DNA of 64,000 nucleotides from Stenopsyche tienmushanensis (Eukaryota; Arthropoda; Insecta; Trichoptera; Stenopsychidae): assembly GCA_008973525.1 (NCBI GenBank), contig WACJ01000124.1, positions 992,001 to 1,056,000 of the forward strand, written 5' to 3'. This document shows, piece after piece, positions 22,030 to 33,325 of this stretch (its first letter is position 1; each line of letters opens with the position of its first letter). Made by a program: the position numbers and the translations under genes. Under the pieces are notes generated by a model. That model was not told where the DNA came from, made no database searches, and saw nothing but the letters and a program-made list of their open reading frames with translations.

Positions 22030-22640
22030 CGTCGTAGACAGCTCAAAGTCGTACGACTTGATTCAAGATGTCCGCACTCGCGCGCTAGCATTCAAAGCAA
22101 TGTTGCCATACATCTATTTGCACAAGTATTAAATTATCAGCAAAGGACTGAATATTTTATATTTAAATATTTGATTTGTTTAATCGTAAATAAATATACT
22201 GTATATAATAAAATGCAAATTTAATTGAAATGCTTAAAATTTTATTTATTTATCATTGTGTTTTTATATTTTTATAGATAATTAATTAACATAAAGGAAT
22301 CTCTTGATCAACTTTAAGAGCTCTTCGGTGTATTTGTCGCTAAACGCTTCAACGTCTAAAATAAAAGTTCAAAATATACAAGTTTATAATATACAATTTC
22401 AAACTAAAACTCTATTTTAGCTGTATTTTAACGGAATTTCCCCACAGCCATTTTTCAGCGGGCGTAGTCTTAACACCAATTTATACGATCAGCTTTATTC
22501 GACTAAAATATTTTTGGCGAAACATTTGGTCTACGTGGCAAATGTTAAAATATTTTTAAACAATGCAGATTTGTGACGATAAAATACGTGTGTGATTTAT
22601 TTGTGTTGTGATATATATCACAGTAATTAATTTCAAATTA
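22030..22640. promoter_or_regulatory. Region upstream of RAD50 copy 1, with a possible small exon
   Basis: 611 bases between the ATG and the Tigger element, nearly identical to 31912-32520. On the minus strand at about 22360-22290 an acceptor (TTTTAG) is followed by a short open stretch (VEAFSDKYTEELLKLIKRF, then LYVN and stop), and an AATAAA follows near 22235. This could be the last exon of a small upstream gene or a chance frame. I could not find its partner exons with confidence. Confidence 0.35.
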
Positions 22641-23744
22641 CAGGCGGACCTCAACTTTCGCACATTCGACTTTCGCACAATTCGCTATTTCGCACATTTT
22701 TGAAAAATCGTTTTTCAAAAAATTGCTTCCAGTCATTTGGAAATCCAATAAAAAAGCTTGGGCTACTGCTTTAATAGTTAAAGATTGGTTTACTTCACAT
22801 TTAGTACCAGCAGTAAAACATTATTGTGAAATCAATAATCTACCATTTTAAGCATTATTTATCTTAGATAATGCTCCAGGATACCCAAAATCTCTACAAA
22901 ATTTATACCCAGAAATCAATGTTGTGTTTCTTCCCCCCAACACTACGTGTCTCATACAACCCATGGACCAAACGGTGATAGCTACGTTTAAACGATATTA
23001 TATGCGGTCGATAATGAATCAGGCTATCAAGGAAACTGACATGGAAGGTGGGCCCACATTAAAAAATTTCTGGAAGAATTATAACGTATGGAACGAAATA
23101 AACAATATTGGAGACGCATGGGCTGAAATAAAAGAGTCAACAATGAAAGGTTCATGGAAGCAACTATGCCCACAAATGATGAGTGAATTCATACATTTTG
23201 ATGGAACTCCAGAAACCATCACACTTGAAATAGTTCATCTAATGAACGAACTAAACCTAGATGTTAACAGTAAAGATGTTAATGAGATGATTGAATCTCA
23301 TTCTGAACCCTTGATCAATGAATTTCTAACGGACCGACAAGAGAACAAAATAATATAAAAATTGAAAGTGAGGAAGAAGAACCAAAAGAAATCATCAAGA
23401 CTCAAAACCATGAACGAGACTTTTACACATTTTGAGACATTTTTGAATATTATGGAAGAATGTGATCCCAATGGAGAACGCATATCCCAAGTGCGTAGGG
23501 CGATTCATAATAGTACTGCATGTTACAGAACTCTCTATGAAGAAAAAAAAATAGTAAAATACAACTCTTGACAAGTTCATTAAGAAAATATAATATTTAG
23601 TATGTATTTAGTTAGTAATTTTTAATAAATAAAAATTTTAAAGTACAGTTTTTGGTGTCTTTTTTACATCCCTCTACTTTCGAACATTTAACTTTCGCAC
23701 ACATTTTCAGGAACCAATCATGTGCGAAAGTTGAGGTCCGCCTG
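22641..23744 (+). mobile_element. pogo/Tigger element, 1104 bp, in the RAD50 copy 1 upstream region
   Basis: 25-bp inverted ends begin CAGGCGGACCTCAACTTTCG and are flanked by TA at 22639-22640 and 23745-23746. RAD50 copy 2 has the empty site ATTAGCAC at 32517-32524. The plus strand encodes the C-terminal part of a Tigger-type DDE protein: LDNAPGYPKSL, then FLPPNTTCLIQPMDQTVIA (residues 2-20 of the open frame 22924-23358), then GGPTLKNFWKNYNVWNEI. The N-terminal DNA-binding half is missing and a stop lies near 22848, so it is an internally deleted, inactive copy. Confidence 0.88.
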
Positions 23745-24464
23745 TAGCACATTTTTGTAGATCATCTTGATCATGCGATTAAATATTTGAGATAATAACA
23801 AACATTCGATGTCGTAATTTCGTGCAGCGATCCATTAAAATTAATCTCTGTTAAATGTTTAATTAAATTACACAAATATTAATCATTTAAGTCTGGCATT
23901 TTATTTAGAAACATATGCGCATTGTGCAGGAATTAGTTCATTTGAATAAATTCAATTTGAATGCATTTTCTCATTCAATTCAAATTCTCATCTCATCAAA
24001 AAAAAAATGTATATCAAAACTCGTTAAATTTTATTCTTCTGGAATTAAAAAAAATATTTAATAGATGGGAAAAGGGGGAAAACGGGATCTACTGAAAGGG
24101 AAGAAATTAATTAATGTTTTTGTTTGAACTCTTTCATTTAAAAAATGACATTCCTAACGGGACAATCTATCACGTGAAAAAAGCAGTGCTAGAAAATAAT
24201 TGGGAAAAAAGCGCTTATTGTTAAATAAGAATCAGCATAATTCAATAGAAATTTTTATTGTTTTTATGTATTACAAAATGGATTTTTTAAATTTGCAAAT
24301 TTTAACAAAGCTGCATACAAAGTTTTAAACACACTATAGGTGATTTGTGACATCAAGAAAGCTATAAAACTATGCCATTAGAGAGCATATTTCTAATTTA
24401 ATTTAAATATGTTTATAATAGTAAGGAGTGTAATGAACGAATTAATTATGTTTTATTGAATTTT

Positions 24465-27400
24465 TCACGGCATGTTTTCTTTTATTATTCTGGATTTTCC
24501 ATCTCGATTTCGAGTAACTTTATAATAATGATTCAATTTATCGATTCCTCCCAACGATTTCAAAAATTCAGCATCGTGCGTAATGATGATGAACAAAAAA
24601 TTATTATTTACCATCCGCGTTAATACCATGTCTTTCAATGCGTTACACAAACTCATCACATTCTCCCTATCCAAATTGGTGGTGGGTTCGTCTAGTGCAA
24701 GTACGCCAAATCTGAAAAATTTTCATGATAAAAATTTATTCTCACGCCATAAAATAATATGATAAACCATCTCATGATATAAAACCTGTTGCTGAAAGTT
24801 TCTGCCAAAGCCATTCGTATGATCAGCGATGCCAAAACTTTTTGACCTGCACTGCATCTTCCTCTCATATCAATTTCGGCATCGTTTCTACGCTGTACGA
24901 CTCTAAAGACGAATTCGATTAAAATTTAATTCATAAATGGATTTATAGCACGTCAATGAATCGTTTAAATACCGATAATCATAAACTCTTCTGTTTACGG
25001 CTCCCGTTTTTGCTGAGCTTTCATCTGTTTTGATTTCAATGTAATCTATATCATTTCCGCGATAAATATTTCTCCATAGATCTCTAAAAAATTAAATCAA
25101 TATTAGGAATCGATTTGAAACCGAAATATTATATATTTGTTGGTAATACCTTATAATGTAATTGATTTTTTCCATTTTGTCCTTATGATATTTCATTATA
25201 CAGCAATCCATTGCAAATGCGTAATCTTTGATATCCTTGACTGCTATTTTTAAAAGTTCAAGTGAATAAAATTGAGTTCTGTATTCATCTTCAACGTTTT
25301 TATATTGTTTTTGCTTCAATTCCAATTTTGTTTGGTTTACAGATTCCTTAAAAGTGTGATGAGAGTTTGCAATAAAATTATAGTTAGAGGAATTATAAAA
25401 CCCATTGCTTTGTTTATAAGTTTATCTCACCTGTAATTGTTTTAATTCGCCTTCTTTTCTTGCTTTTTCAACAATTGTATTATTTTCTAAAGTAATAAGC
25501 TTCTTTTTCTCATTTAACAATGTGGTAGAGTTAAGCTCTCCGAGTTTTTCTTCTATTTCTTGAATTTCCGATTCAAGTTGCTTTTGTTCTTTTTCGAATT
25601 TTCTCAAGTTCATATTATCATCTAGTTCTCGTTTATTTATCTACAATTCATCAAATTATAAAACATAGATATGAATGATGCATAATATTACAGAGTATGA
25701 TCTAAATATAAAGAACTAGTGAAAATGTCGTATATGAGTTTGATTGGTTTCCATTTTGAGGGGGTTTTTTCTGCAAAAATTATACATGTCCAGAACAACG
25801 ACTATTTCAAAGTGTATAACAATAAAGAACATTACTTAAACTTTTTTAACCAAAAGTGTAAAAACAGCATTTTTTTGGAACTACTGATATTTTAAAAACA
25901 AATAAGCAATAATATTATAATGTTATTTTTAACTCTTACAATAAATAATTCAGAAAGGTGAGCAAACTTACCATCTGATTTGATATATCATCCTTTATTT
26001 GAGCTATATTAGACGTCTCGTTTTTAATTTCGCTTATCAATTCTTCTTTTTCTTCATAAAGACTCTCCAGTAATGCTTTAAGCTTTTTTAATTCGTCAGG
26101 AATATTTTTTGCATTGTGCCTTTCTATTTCGTTATTAAGACGAATAATGGCACTGACCATTTTATCTAATTGAGATTCATATTTCCTCAAATCGTCTACT
26201 TGCTTTCTAAATTAAAAAAATAAACCAATCAATTGATGCATCTTTCATCGGATTTCACATATTATGAAACTTGCCTCATCGTTTCCATAACAGATATTTT
26301 TTTCTTTTCAGCCATTGATAATTCATCTCGAAAATGTGTCGTCTTTTCATTTAATTCTTCGATTTCTTTATTCAACCTTTTTTTTGATTCGGTTATCTCA
26401 TCATATCTAGTTTGTAATGTGCATAGCTCTTGTATCTATAAATTAAACAACGTTAAAACTATAATAAATTAATAATAACGGCAAAAAATTAATCAATATC
26501 ATACTTTTGCTTGTGCTTGCAAAAACTGTTCTTTCAGCTTGTTTTTCTTTTCTCTAGCATTATTTAATTTGTGATTGTGCTGATTCAATTTCGTCTGATT
26601 TGATTTTATTAATAAACGTAACCGACTTATTTCTTGTTTAGTTTCGCCTTGTTTGACTGTAGCTTCTTCTAAGCTCATATCAAAATTTGTGTTTCCTAAC
26701 TGAGCTTCTAATTTAGCAATCTGTAAATGTATTATTTTTAATAAAGAAGTAAATATCATATAAATTTAATACAAATATATGTATATGAACCTCTGATGTG
26801 ACGGACGATATCTCATGCACTAATTGATCCAATAAAGGCATATCCGATAGCATTGATTCAACAATACTTAATTTATTTTCTGGATCGGCAAGTGATAATG
26901 TACAATCTTCAACAGTATTTCGCGCATCCTCTAACATCTGTTAACAATAATATTGATAATATTTTGATGATATTTCTCAAAGGCGATTTAAAAAAAATAT
27001 ATAACATACTTTATCAGTATTTTCCAATTTTTTTTCTAGCGTTGGTATTTCATCATCCTTCAACGTATTGATTTTCTTACTTAACGGTCGCAAACTAATA
27101 AGTTGATCCCTTTCTGCTACTTGTTTAGATAGACGTTTAACCACTGATTCCAAATTTTTTGGAACGTTCTGCACTTTATCTTGTAGTTCTGTGACCAAAT
27201 CTGAAACCTATAAACGAGAAAAAATATGTGCACAAGGAAAATGGTAGAAAAAGTTTAAAAAAATGAATTGTACTTCTTGTTGGTTATCAAAACCTCTATG
27301 GCATAATGGGCAGCATGGATCAGTATCTTCTAATTTATCCACAAATTTTTTTATCACAACTTCGGACGAAGATAATTCTGCTTTTTGATCCTGTAATTTA

Positions 27401-30400
27401 CTTATTTCACTGTCTAATTTACTTAGAACATCATCTAAAGATTGTGTTTTACAATATTTGTATATTTGCTCTTCTGCAAGCGTGAGTTCTTTCTTTTTTT
27501 TGTCCAGCTCATTTTTTTCATGAACTCTATTAGATTCTAAAGACGTTACCTAAAAATTTTAATTATGATTTTTCATAGAATCGTTTGCTAATTAGTGTTT
27601 TTCCGGAATGGATATCAACATAGACATACCTCATGCTGCTTGTGCTTAAGCTGCTTATTGAGTTCATCGACCTCGCTTTTAATGGTGTTCATACAATTTT
27701 GAAATGTTCTCTTGAAATTATTTTCAGGTATCTTATCATTGAGTAATTCCATCATGGCATCTTTATTTTTATTCCTGATGCGATTAAATGTTTTTTGTTT
27801 TGTACTCAATGTTTCCTTTTGAACACTGATTTCTGTTCGCTTTGCTTGTTGGGTTTGAATTGATGATATCTGGAGTTTCATTAGAATTTTTTTACGTTAT
27901 TAATTTATCGTCGTTTTATAGTAATTTTAAAAGTTTAAAATTAAACGAATTCAATAGAGGGGAAAAAATATAACTCATTTCTTCCATATATATTTTTTAT
28001 AGTAAAATGATGATATACCATTTTGTCTATTTCATCTAATTCCGCCTCGAGTGTTGCAATTTCCAATTCATCTTTATTGATGGATTTTTGACAATCATTT
28101 ACATCACATTCTTCAGAGATTATTTGAAGATTCCTTAAAACATTAATTTATTTTATATATTCACAACAAACATGGGTAATAAATTAGGTTGAATTTGAGA
28201 GACGTTTCTACATTGCTTGGCTCCAAAATATATTTTTCTCCCCCATTTCCACTATCATACTTTGTCAAACTTTAAAAAATATTTTTATGTTCAAAAAAGA
28301 TCACCTAGTCAACATACTAAATATAAACTTTCTATATTTAATACTTTTAGCAACAGAAAAAATGTTAAAAAATCAATCATTTTAAGCCCAATAAGGTAGA
28401 AACGTCCCTTAACCCCTAAAGGAGTACTGTGCCAGGGCCTGGCATCCCCCCTCCACTTTTCAGAAAGAGCACTTTTGTACATTGAGCTTGGAGACAGACA
28501 GAGACAGAGCACAGTTCGGGAGACAGAGACGGAGAGCTTCCCAGCATACATCGCACGATTGTATAGATCTTTAGGCCAAATTTATTAATAATGATTTTGA
28601 TTTCAAGTTTGTTATTTGTTTATGCAAAGAAATGACAGGATATCTTATCTGACGGTAACTGATGATGAGTCATATGAATCGATTTCTTGTGTATTGTTTA
28701 TGTAAAGAAAGGAAGTGTTCTTGTATGTATGTAGGGTTTATTTACAATTGACTGCTTCAAATTGAATATTGTCTTACGCTGATAGGAGCTGACAGAAAGT
28801 AATCAGTGTAAAGCGATTATGGCATCAACGACTTCATCGATTTTAAATTTGCACACTACTCAAAAGGTTAAGGGTTTAAAAAGTGCTTGAAGCATTAGTG
28901 AAAGCCAGGGGTGTAGTCTCAAGAGCTCACAATTTTTTACATAACAATGGATATTTATTCTGATTTGAATACTATTACAACTTCATATTTCGCAGTGGTG
29001 TAACACATTCATATCAAGTTTAAATAGATCATATCTAAAACAAATTTTTATTATAAATAAAGCAAACCTGTCTGATTCCTCCATTTTCTCTCTGATACTT
29101 TCAAGCTTAGCCTTTGTTTCGTTAGCCTCTTGTATGTCCTTTTTCAGTTTGCTACTTTGACTATTTAAACGGTCTTGTTCTTTTTGTTTGCTTGTAATAA
29201 TTTCCCTATGCCTAGTCTGAAATGAATGTGGAAAATAGGAGTAAAAGTATAAATAAAAAGGGTTGTTTTATTAAAATTATAATAATTATAGAAAAGAATT
29301 ATAAATGATTATAATATACCAAATCATCACGGCAACCATCAACTGTTTTTTGCAAACTTTTCTCTTGTTTATTTACATTTGCATTGCATTCAGTGATTTC
29401 TTTTCGTTTTTCAGTAAGTTTGTTTTTTATTACACTTAATACGGAAGAAGCTTCATCTTCATCTTCGATTTCAGCAGGTTTTTCAACTTCTGAATTTTAT
29501 AAAAATAAGGAAATACAGGTTTCACATAATTCTCTACACTACGATGTGAAGTATATTTTTATAATTATATACCTGCAAAGTCGGTAACTTTTAAGAGTTC
29601 CTTGTTTCTTACGTGTACTTTTTCTTGATTTTGTCCTTCCAAAGTAAATAATTCACTTTTTTTCACATCGTTGGAAGAAATCTTTCCATTAACGTCGCTC
29701 TCTTTTCTTTTGAGAGATTCTAAGTTTTTATTAGTTTTATCAAGATCTTTTTCCTTTTTTGAGAGATTTGATGCAAATAGTTCTATAAATTTTAATCAAA
29801 ATAAAAATCGAATTTTAAGCAATTATTTAAATAAGGGAAGAAAATTTACCAATTTCATTCTTTAAATCTTCGTCAGATCCATTGTATAATTTATTTATAT
29901 TGTTTTTAATATGTTTTTGTTGAGTTAAGCAAGTTTCAATTCTGGAATGGATATAATAATTTAGTCATCATCTTAAATAGATAGTAATATGATTAAAATA
30001 GTAATTTTAATAGAAAACATCTAATCAAACCTTGCTTTAGTTGTTTCTTTTTTGGTTTTGTATTGGACTAAATTATTTTCAACTTTGTTTATTTCCTGTA
30101 ATCGTTTTTGAATCGGTTCAAGTTGTTTGTTGAGTTCAATCAGTAACTCTTGAGCAGCATTAATTTTTTCCTCGTCGCCATACAATTTCAATTTTTTGTT
30201 TTCAAATTCTTCTTTCTTTTCGGTTAAGAACATAACTTTTTGCTCTGCATTTAAAAAAGGGAATAACGATTTAATAAGCATAAATATATGTAAAAATGTA
30301 ATTAATAAATCTAAAATATTTTTAATATAAACAAATTTTGATAGGAAACTTAGGCTCGATCCACACTATGGTGCCGTTACCGTTACTGGTTCAATCTCGC

Positions 30401-31911
30401 TCTCGGTCTCAGTCCAGTCAAATATTCTCATACAAGAAACGGAATTGAAACGATCTGATAGTATGAATACTCTGGTTGTTTCTTGTGTAAGAATAATTGA
30501 TCGGACCGGGATCGGAGCGAGATCGAACCGTCAACCGTATAGTATGGATCGGGCCTTATTGGAATCCAATAAATTTATATTTATTGCTTAATTTTTAATA
30601 ACTGTCTATTTAACAGAAAAATATCATAATTATAAACGAAATCTCATCACCCAAAACTTTGATATCATTTGCATATTGCTTGGTCATCTTTCTGATGTGT
30701 TCCAAGCATTTGTTATATTTGGTTGCATCAAATATTGCATCAAAGCGCTCTTTTAATTTTTTGCCTTCATCCAACGGCCAATTAGAATCTTCTTGGTGGC
30801 AAAATATAACGTTGTTTAATATAGCCTTTGAGACTCCTGAAGATCAACAGATGATTTTAAATACATAAAAACAAATATTTAAAAGCGTTTTTTGACAAAT
30901 ATTTTACCTAAAATACTGGCGATCGTATTATTTGTATCTCCGCAACGTCCGCTTATTTCAACTTGCTTTCCTTGCTCGTCTACAGTTTTTATAAAGTTTT
31001 CGAGTCTTTGAAATTGCATCTTTTTTAGTTTCATTTGAACTTGCAGCGTGCGTGACACCAAATATTTGTTTTTTTTATTATCTGTGAACTAAAGTGCAAT
31101 TCACACATATTTATTTAGGTTTGATAAATACAATTGGGGCGCTAAATAATTAAAATCATCAATCAGAAAAATGAAAATGAGGAGACGTTAACTTTTCCCT
31201 ACAAATCATTTCATTTGAAAATTTATCATTGGGAATTCCGTAAGGTTATAAAATGGATACAGTTATAGATTTTTTCACACTATTCTTCAACACCAATATA
31301 ATGAATTCTACATGTTAGTTTTACGGAAATGAACAGATATACCGGTTCCAAATTTAATATGTAAAGATGGGCTGATATAACATAGACATATTTGAAATTT
31401 ACAGTTTATTGGCTACGATTATGTTGACCAGTTAGACAAAAATTCTATGAAGGAATATTGGTCATCTAATCCTGTTATTGCCACCCCATTTTTCAAAGGT
31501 GCTTTTTCCCCATGAAGAACAAGAAAGCTATAAACAGGGCTATAATTTCAAATGAAGGACAATTGGTAAACCTCTAAGGAAATATTACAATTTGATCTTA
31601 ACCAACAGGCCGAAAAGCGATAACCTCTAAGGAAGTATCAATATGTAAATTACCTCCAAGCGAACTTGTCCCTTGATTTCCCGCGTATTACTGATCTTAG
31701 GGTCGTGTACGAAGCTACGGCCATGGTCGCTGTTGGGAGGAAGCTCATCGCAGAGCGCAAATTTGAGCGCTTCGACCAGGGTGGTTTTACCGCAACCGTT
31801 TTCGCCCAAAATGAGAGTCAGCGGTCGTTGAAAGGCGATCAGCTGCTGATCATTTTCGTCCGCTCCGAAACTTCGGATACCGCTTATTGCCAATTGGCGC
31901 ACAGTTGCCAT
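24465..31911 (-). CDS. rad50: RAD50 double-strand-break repair ATPase, copy 2 (21 exons)
   Basis: Exons (minus, 5' to 3'): 31911-31654, 31088-30908, 30836-30651, 30244-30031, 29941-29850, 29782-29573, 29489-29320, 29216-29068, 28133-28019, 27869-27630, 27549-27274, 27207-27010, 26937-26791, 26720-26505, 26435-26275, 26206-25972, 25640-25431, 25346-25150, 25083-24973, 24902-24786, 24711-24465. They sum to 3930 bases, 1309 aa plus stop, against 1312 aa in human RAD50. Motifs: Walker [10 protein letters not shown] 36-44, Q-loop [10 protein letters not shown] near 159-168, zinc hook CPLC 685-688 between two long coiled coils, signature SAGQK near 1206, Walker B and D-loop [11 protein letters not shown] near 1232-1242, then REN. 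This copy keeps family-typical residues at K72, R84 and E1244, where copy 1 differs. Intron 15 (26207-26274) is GC-AG. Its ATG faces dlg1 1.4 kb away. Confidence 0.92.
28413..28867. mobile_element. piggyBac-derived MITE, 455 bp, in RAD50 copy 2 intron 8
   Basis: TTAA at 28409-28412 and 28868-28871. Ends CCCCTAAAGGAGTACT and CACACTACTCAAAAGG. Full-length version of the truncated copy at 14161 in RAD50 copy 1, so it predates the duplication. Confidence 0.78.
30353..30555. mobile_element. PIF/Harbinger-type MITE, 203 bp
   Basis: Same insertion, same TTA flanks and same length as 16570-16772. It was duplicated along with RAD50. Confidence 0.8.
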
Positions 31912-33325
31912 CGTCGTAGACAGCTCAAAGTCGTACGACTTGATTCAACATGTCAGCACTCGCGCGCTAGCATTCAAAGCAATGTTGCCATTCATCCATT
32001 TGCACAAGTTAAACTATCAGCAAAGGACTGAATATTTTATATTTAAATATTTGATTTGTTTAATCGTAAATAAATATACTGTGTATAATAAAATGCAAAT
32101 TTAATTGAAATGCTTAAAATTTTATTTATTTATCATTGTGTTTTTATATTTTTATAGATAATTAATTAACATAAAGGAATCTCTTGATCAACTTTAAGAG
32201 CTCTTCGGTGTATTTGTCGCTAAACGCTTCAACGTCTAAAATAAAAGTTCAAAATATACAAGTTTATAATATACAATTTCAAACTAAAACTCTATTTTAG
32301 CTGTATTTTAACGGAATTTCCCCACAGCCATTTTTCAGCGGGCGTAGTCTTAACACCAATTTATACGATCAGCTTTATTCGACTAAAATATTTTTGGCGA
32401 AGCGTTTGGTCTACGTGGCAAATATTAAAATATTTTTAAACAATGCAGATTTGTGACGATAAAATACGTGTGTGATTTATTTGTGTTGTGATATATATCA
32501 CAGTAATTAATTTCAAATTAGCACATTTTTGTAGATCATGCGATTAAATATTTGAGATAATAACAAACATTCGTTGTCGTGATTTCGCGCAGCGATCGAT
32601 TAAAATTGATCCCTGTTAAATGTTGATTTAAATTGCAAAAATTTTAATAATTTAAGTCTGGCATTTTATTTAGAAACATATGCGCATTGTGCAGGAATTA
32701 GTTCATTTGAATAAATTCAATTTGAATGCATTTTCTCATTCGATTTGTGCGGGCAAAGTGGTCATCGTGTTATTGGGAGGGGTCGCAATGACGGTATTTC
32801 GCAAGGTTTGGATGTTTTCATTCGGTTCGCTCGTCAAATGGGTCGCATTCGATTTTTTCTATTGGGGGGTTTTCTTTGGAAAATTTGCAAATGGGAGTTT
32901 TTCCGAGCGCAAATGTGAAGCAATGCGGATAGGTGTCGGGCGATGTGCGTTCGTCGTTCGCTTTTGTCCGGAGTGGGTGGGAGCCTCGGCACCCCCACCG
33001 CCCCAGCACCCCACCACCCAGCCACCCCACGGCCCCCCGTCCCGCCACCCCCGGCCTGGCGATCGACCAAGTCGTCAGTCCCCGCGTGTCCCCCTGGTGA
33101 AAGACTCGCGCGCGAATTGTCTCTGTCGTCCGGGACACTCGGCTGCTTAATATATCCTTCCCAAGTGCCATTTATAAAAACGACTAAAATGAATTTAATT
33201 TAACGTTCGGCTTTCGTGCGAACGCCTCGCGCGTTCCCCCCGAGCGAATGTGTAACGTAGTTATTTATATTATTTACCATTGAAATACAGTAGATTTTCA
33301 AAAAACCGCAGTGGCGATTTTCGGG
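31912..33325. promoter_or_regulatory. Divergent RAD50 / dlg1 intergenic region with GC-rich island
   Basis: RAD50 copy 2 and dlg1 are head-to-head with 1414 bases between ATGs. The left 830 bases are the tail of the duplicated segment. The segment 32950-33260 is strikingly GC- and CpG-rich in this AT-rich window, with C-runs and CGCG motifs, and fits a dlg1 promoter or 5' leader. A possible acceptor (CCGCAG, 33305-33310) lies 15 bases before the dlg1 ATG. The proline-rich frames here look like composition artefacts. Confidence 0.55.

Larger units (their letters stand above)
9727..23976. repeat. Tandem segmental duplication, left copy
   Basis: Matches 23996-32741 in direct orientation from an A-rich start (ATCAAAAAAAAA) through a whole RAD50 gene and about 0.7 kb upstream of its ATG. 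Differences by eye are about 1-2% in exons, plus several transposon insertions present only here. Homology ends at 23976, inside CATTTTCTCATTC. Confidence 0.9.
23996..32741. repeat. Tandem segmental duplication, right copy
   Basis: Direct repeat of 9727-23976 without the piggyBac, Tigger and hAT insertions. The junction between copies is about 20 bases (23977-23995). At the right edge homology stops at 32741 and single-copy DNA leads to dlg1. Confidence 0.9.

Noticed and set aside
21736..22224. 162-codon plus-strand frame (and 31666-32031)
   Set aside because: It is antisense to RAD50 exon 1, which encodes the Walker A motif. The open frame is a by-product of that exon's codons.
32680..33203. 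Proline-, arginine- and glycine-rich open frames on both strands before dlg1
   Set aside because: They overlap in every frame across a CpG-rich block, which is what a GC-rich promoter or leader gives by composition. No splice or protein similarity supports them.
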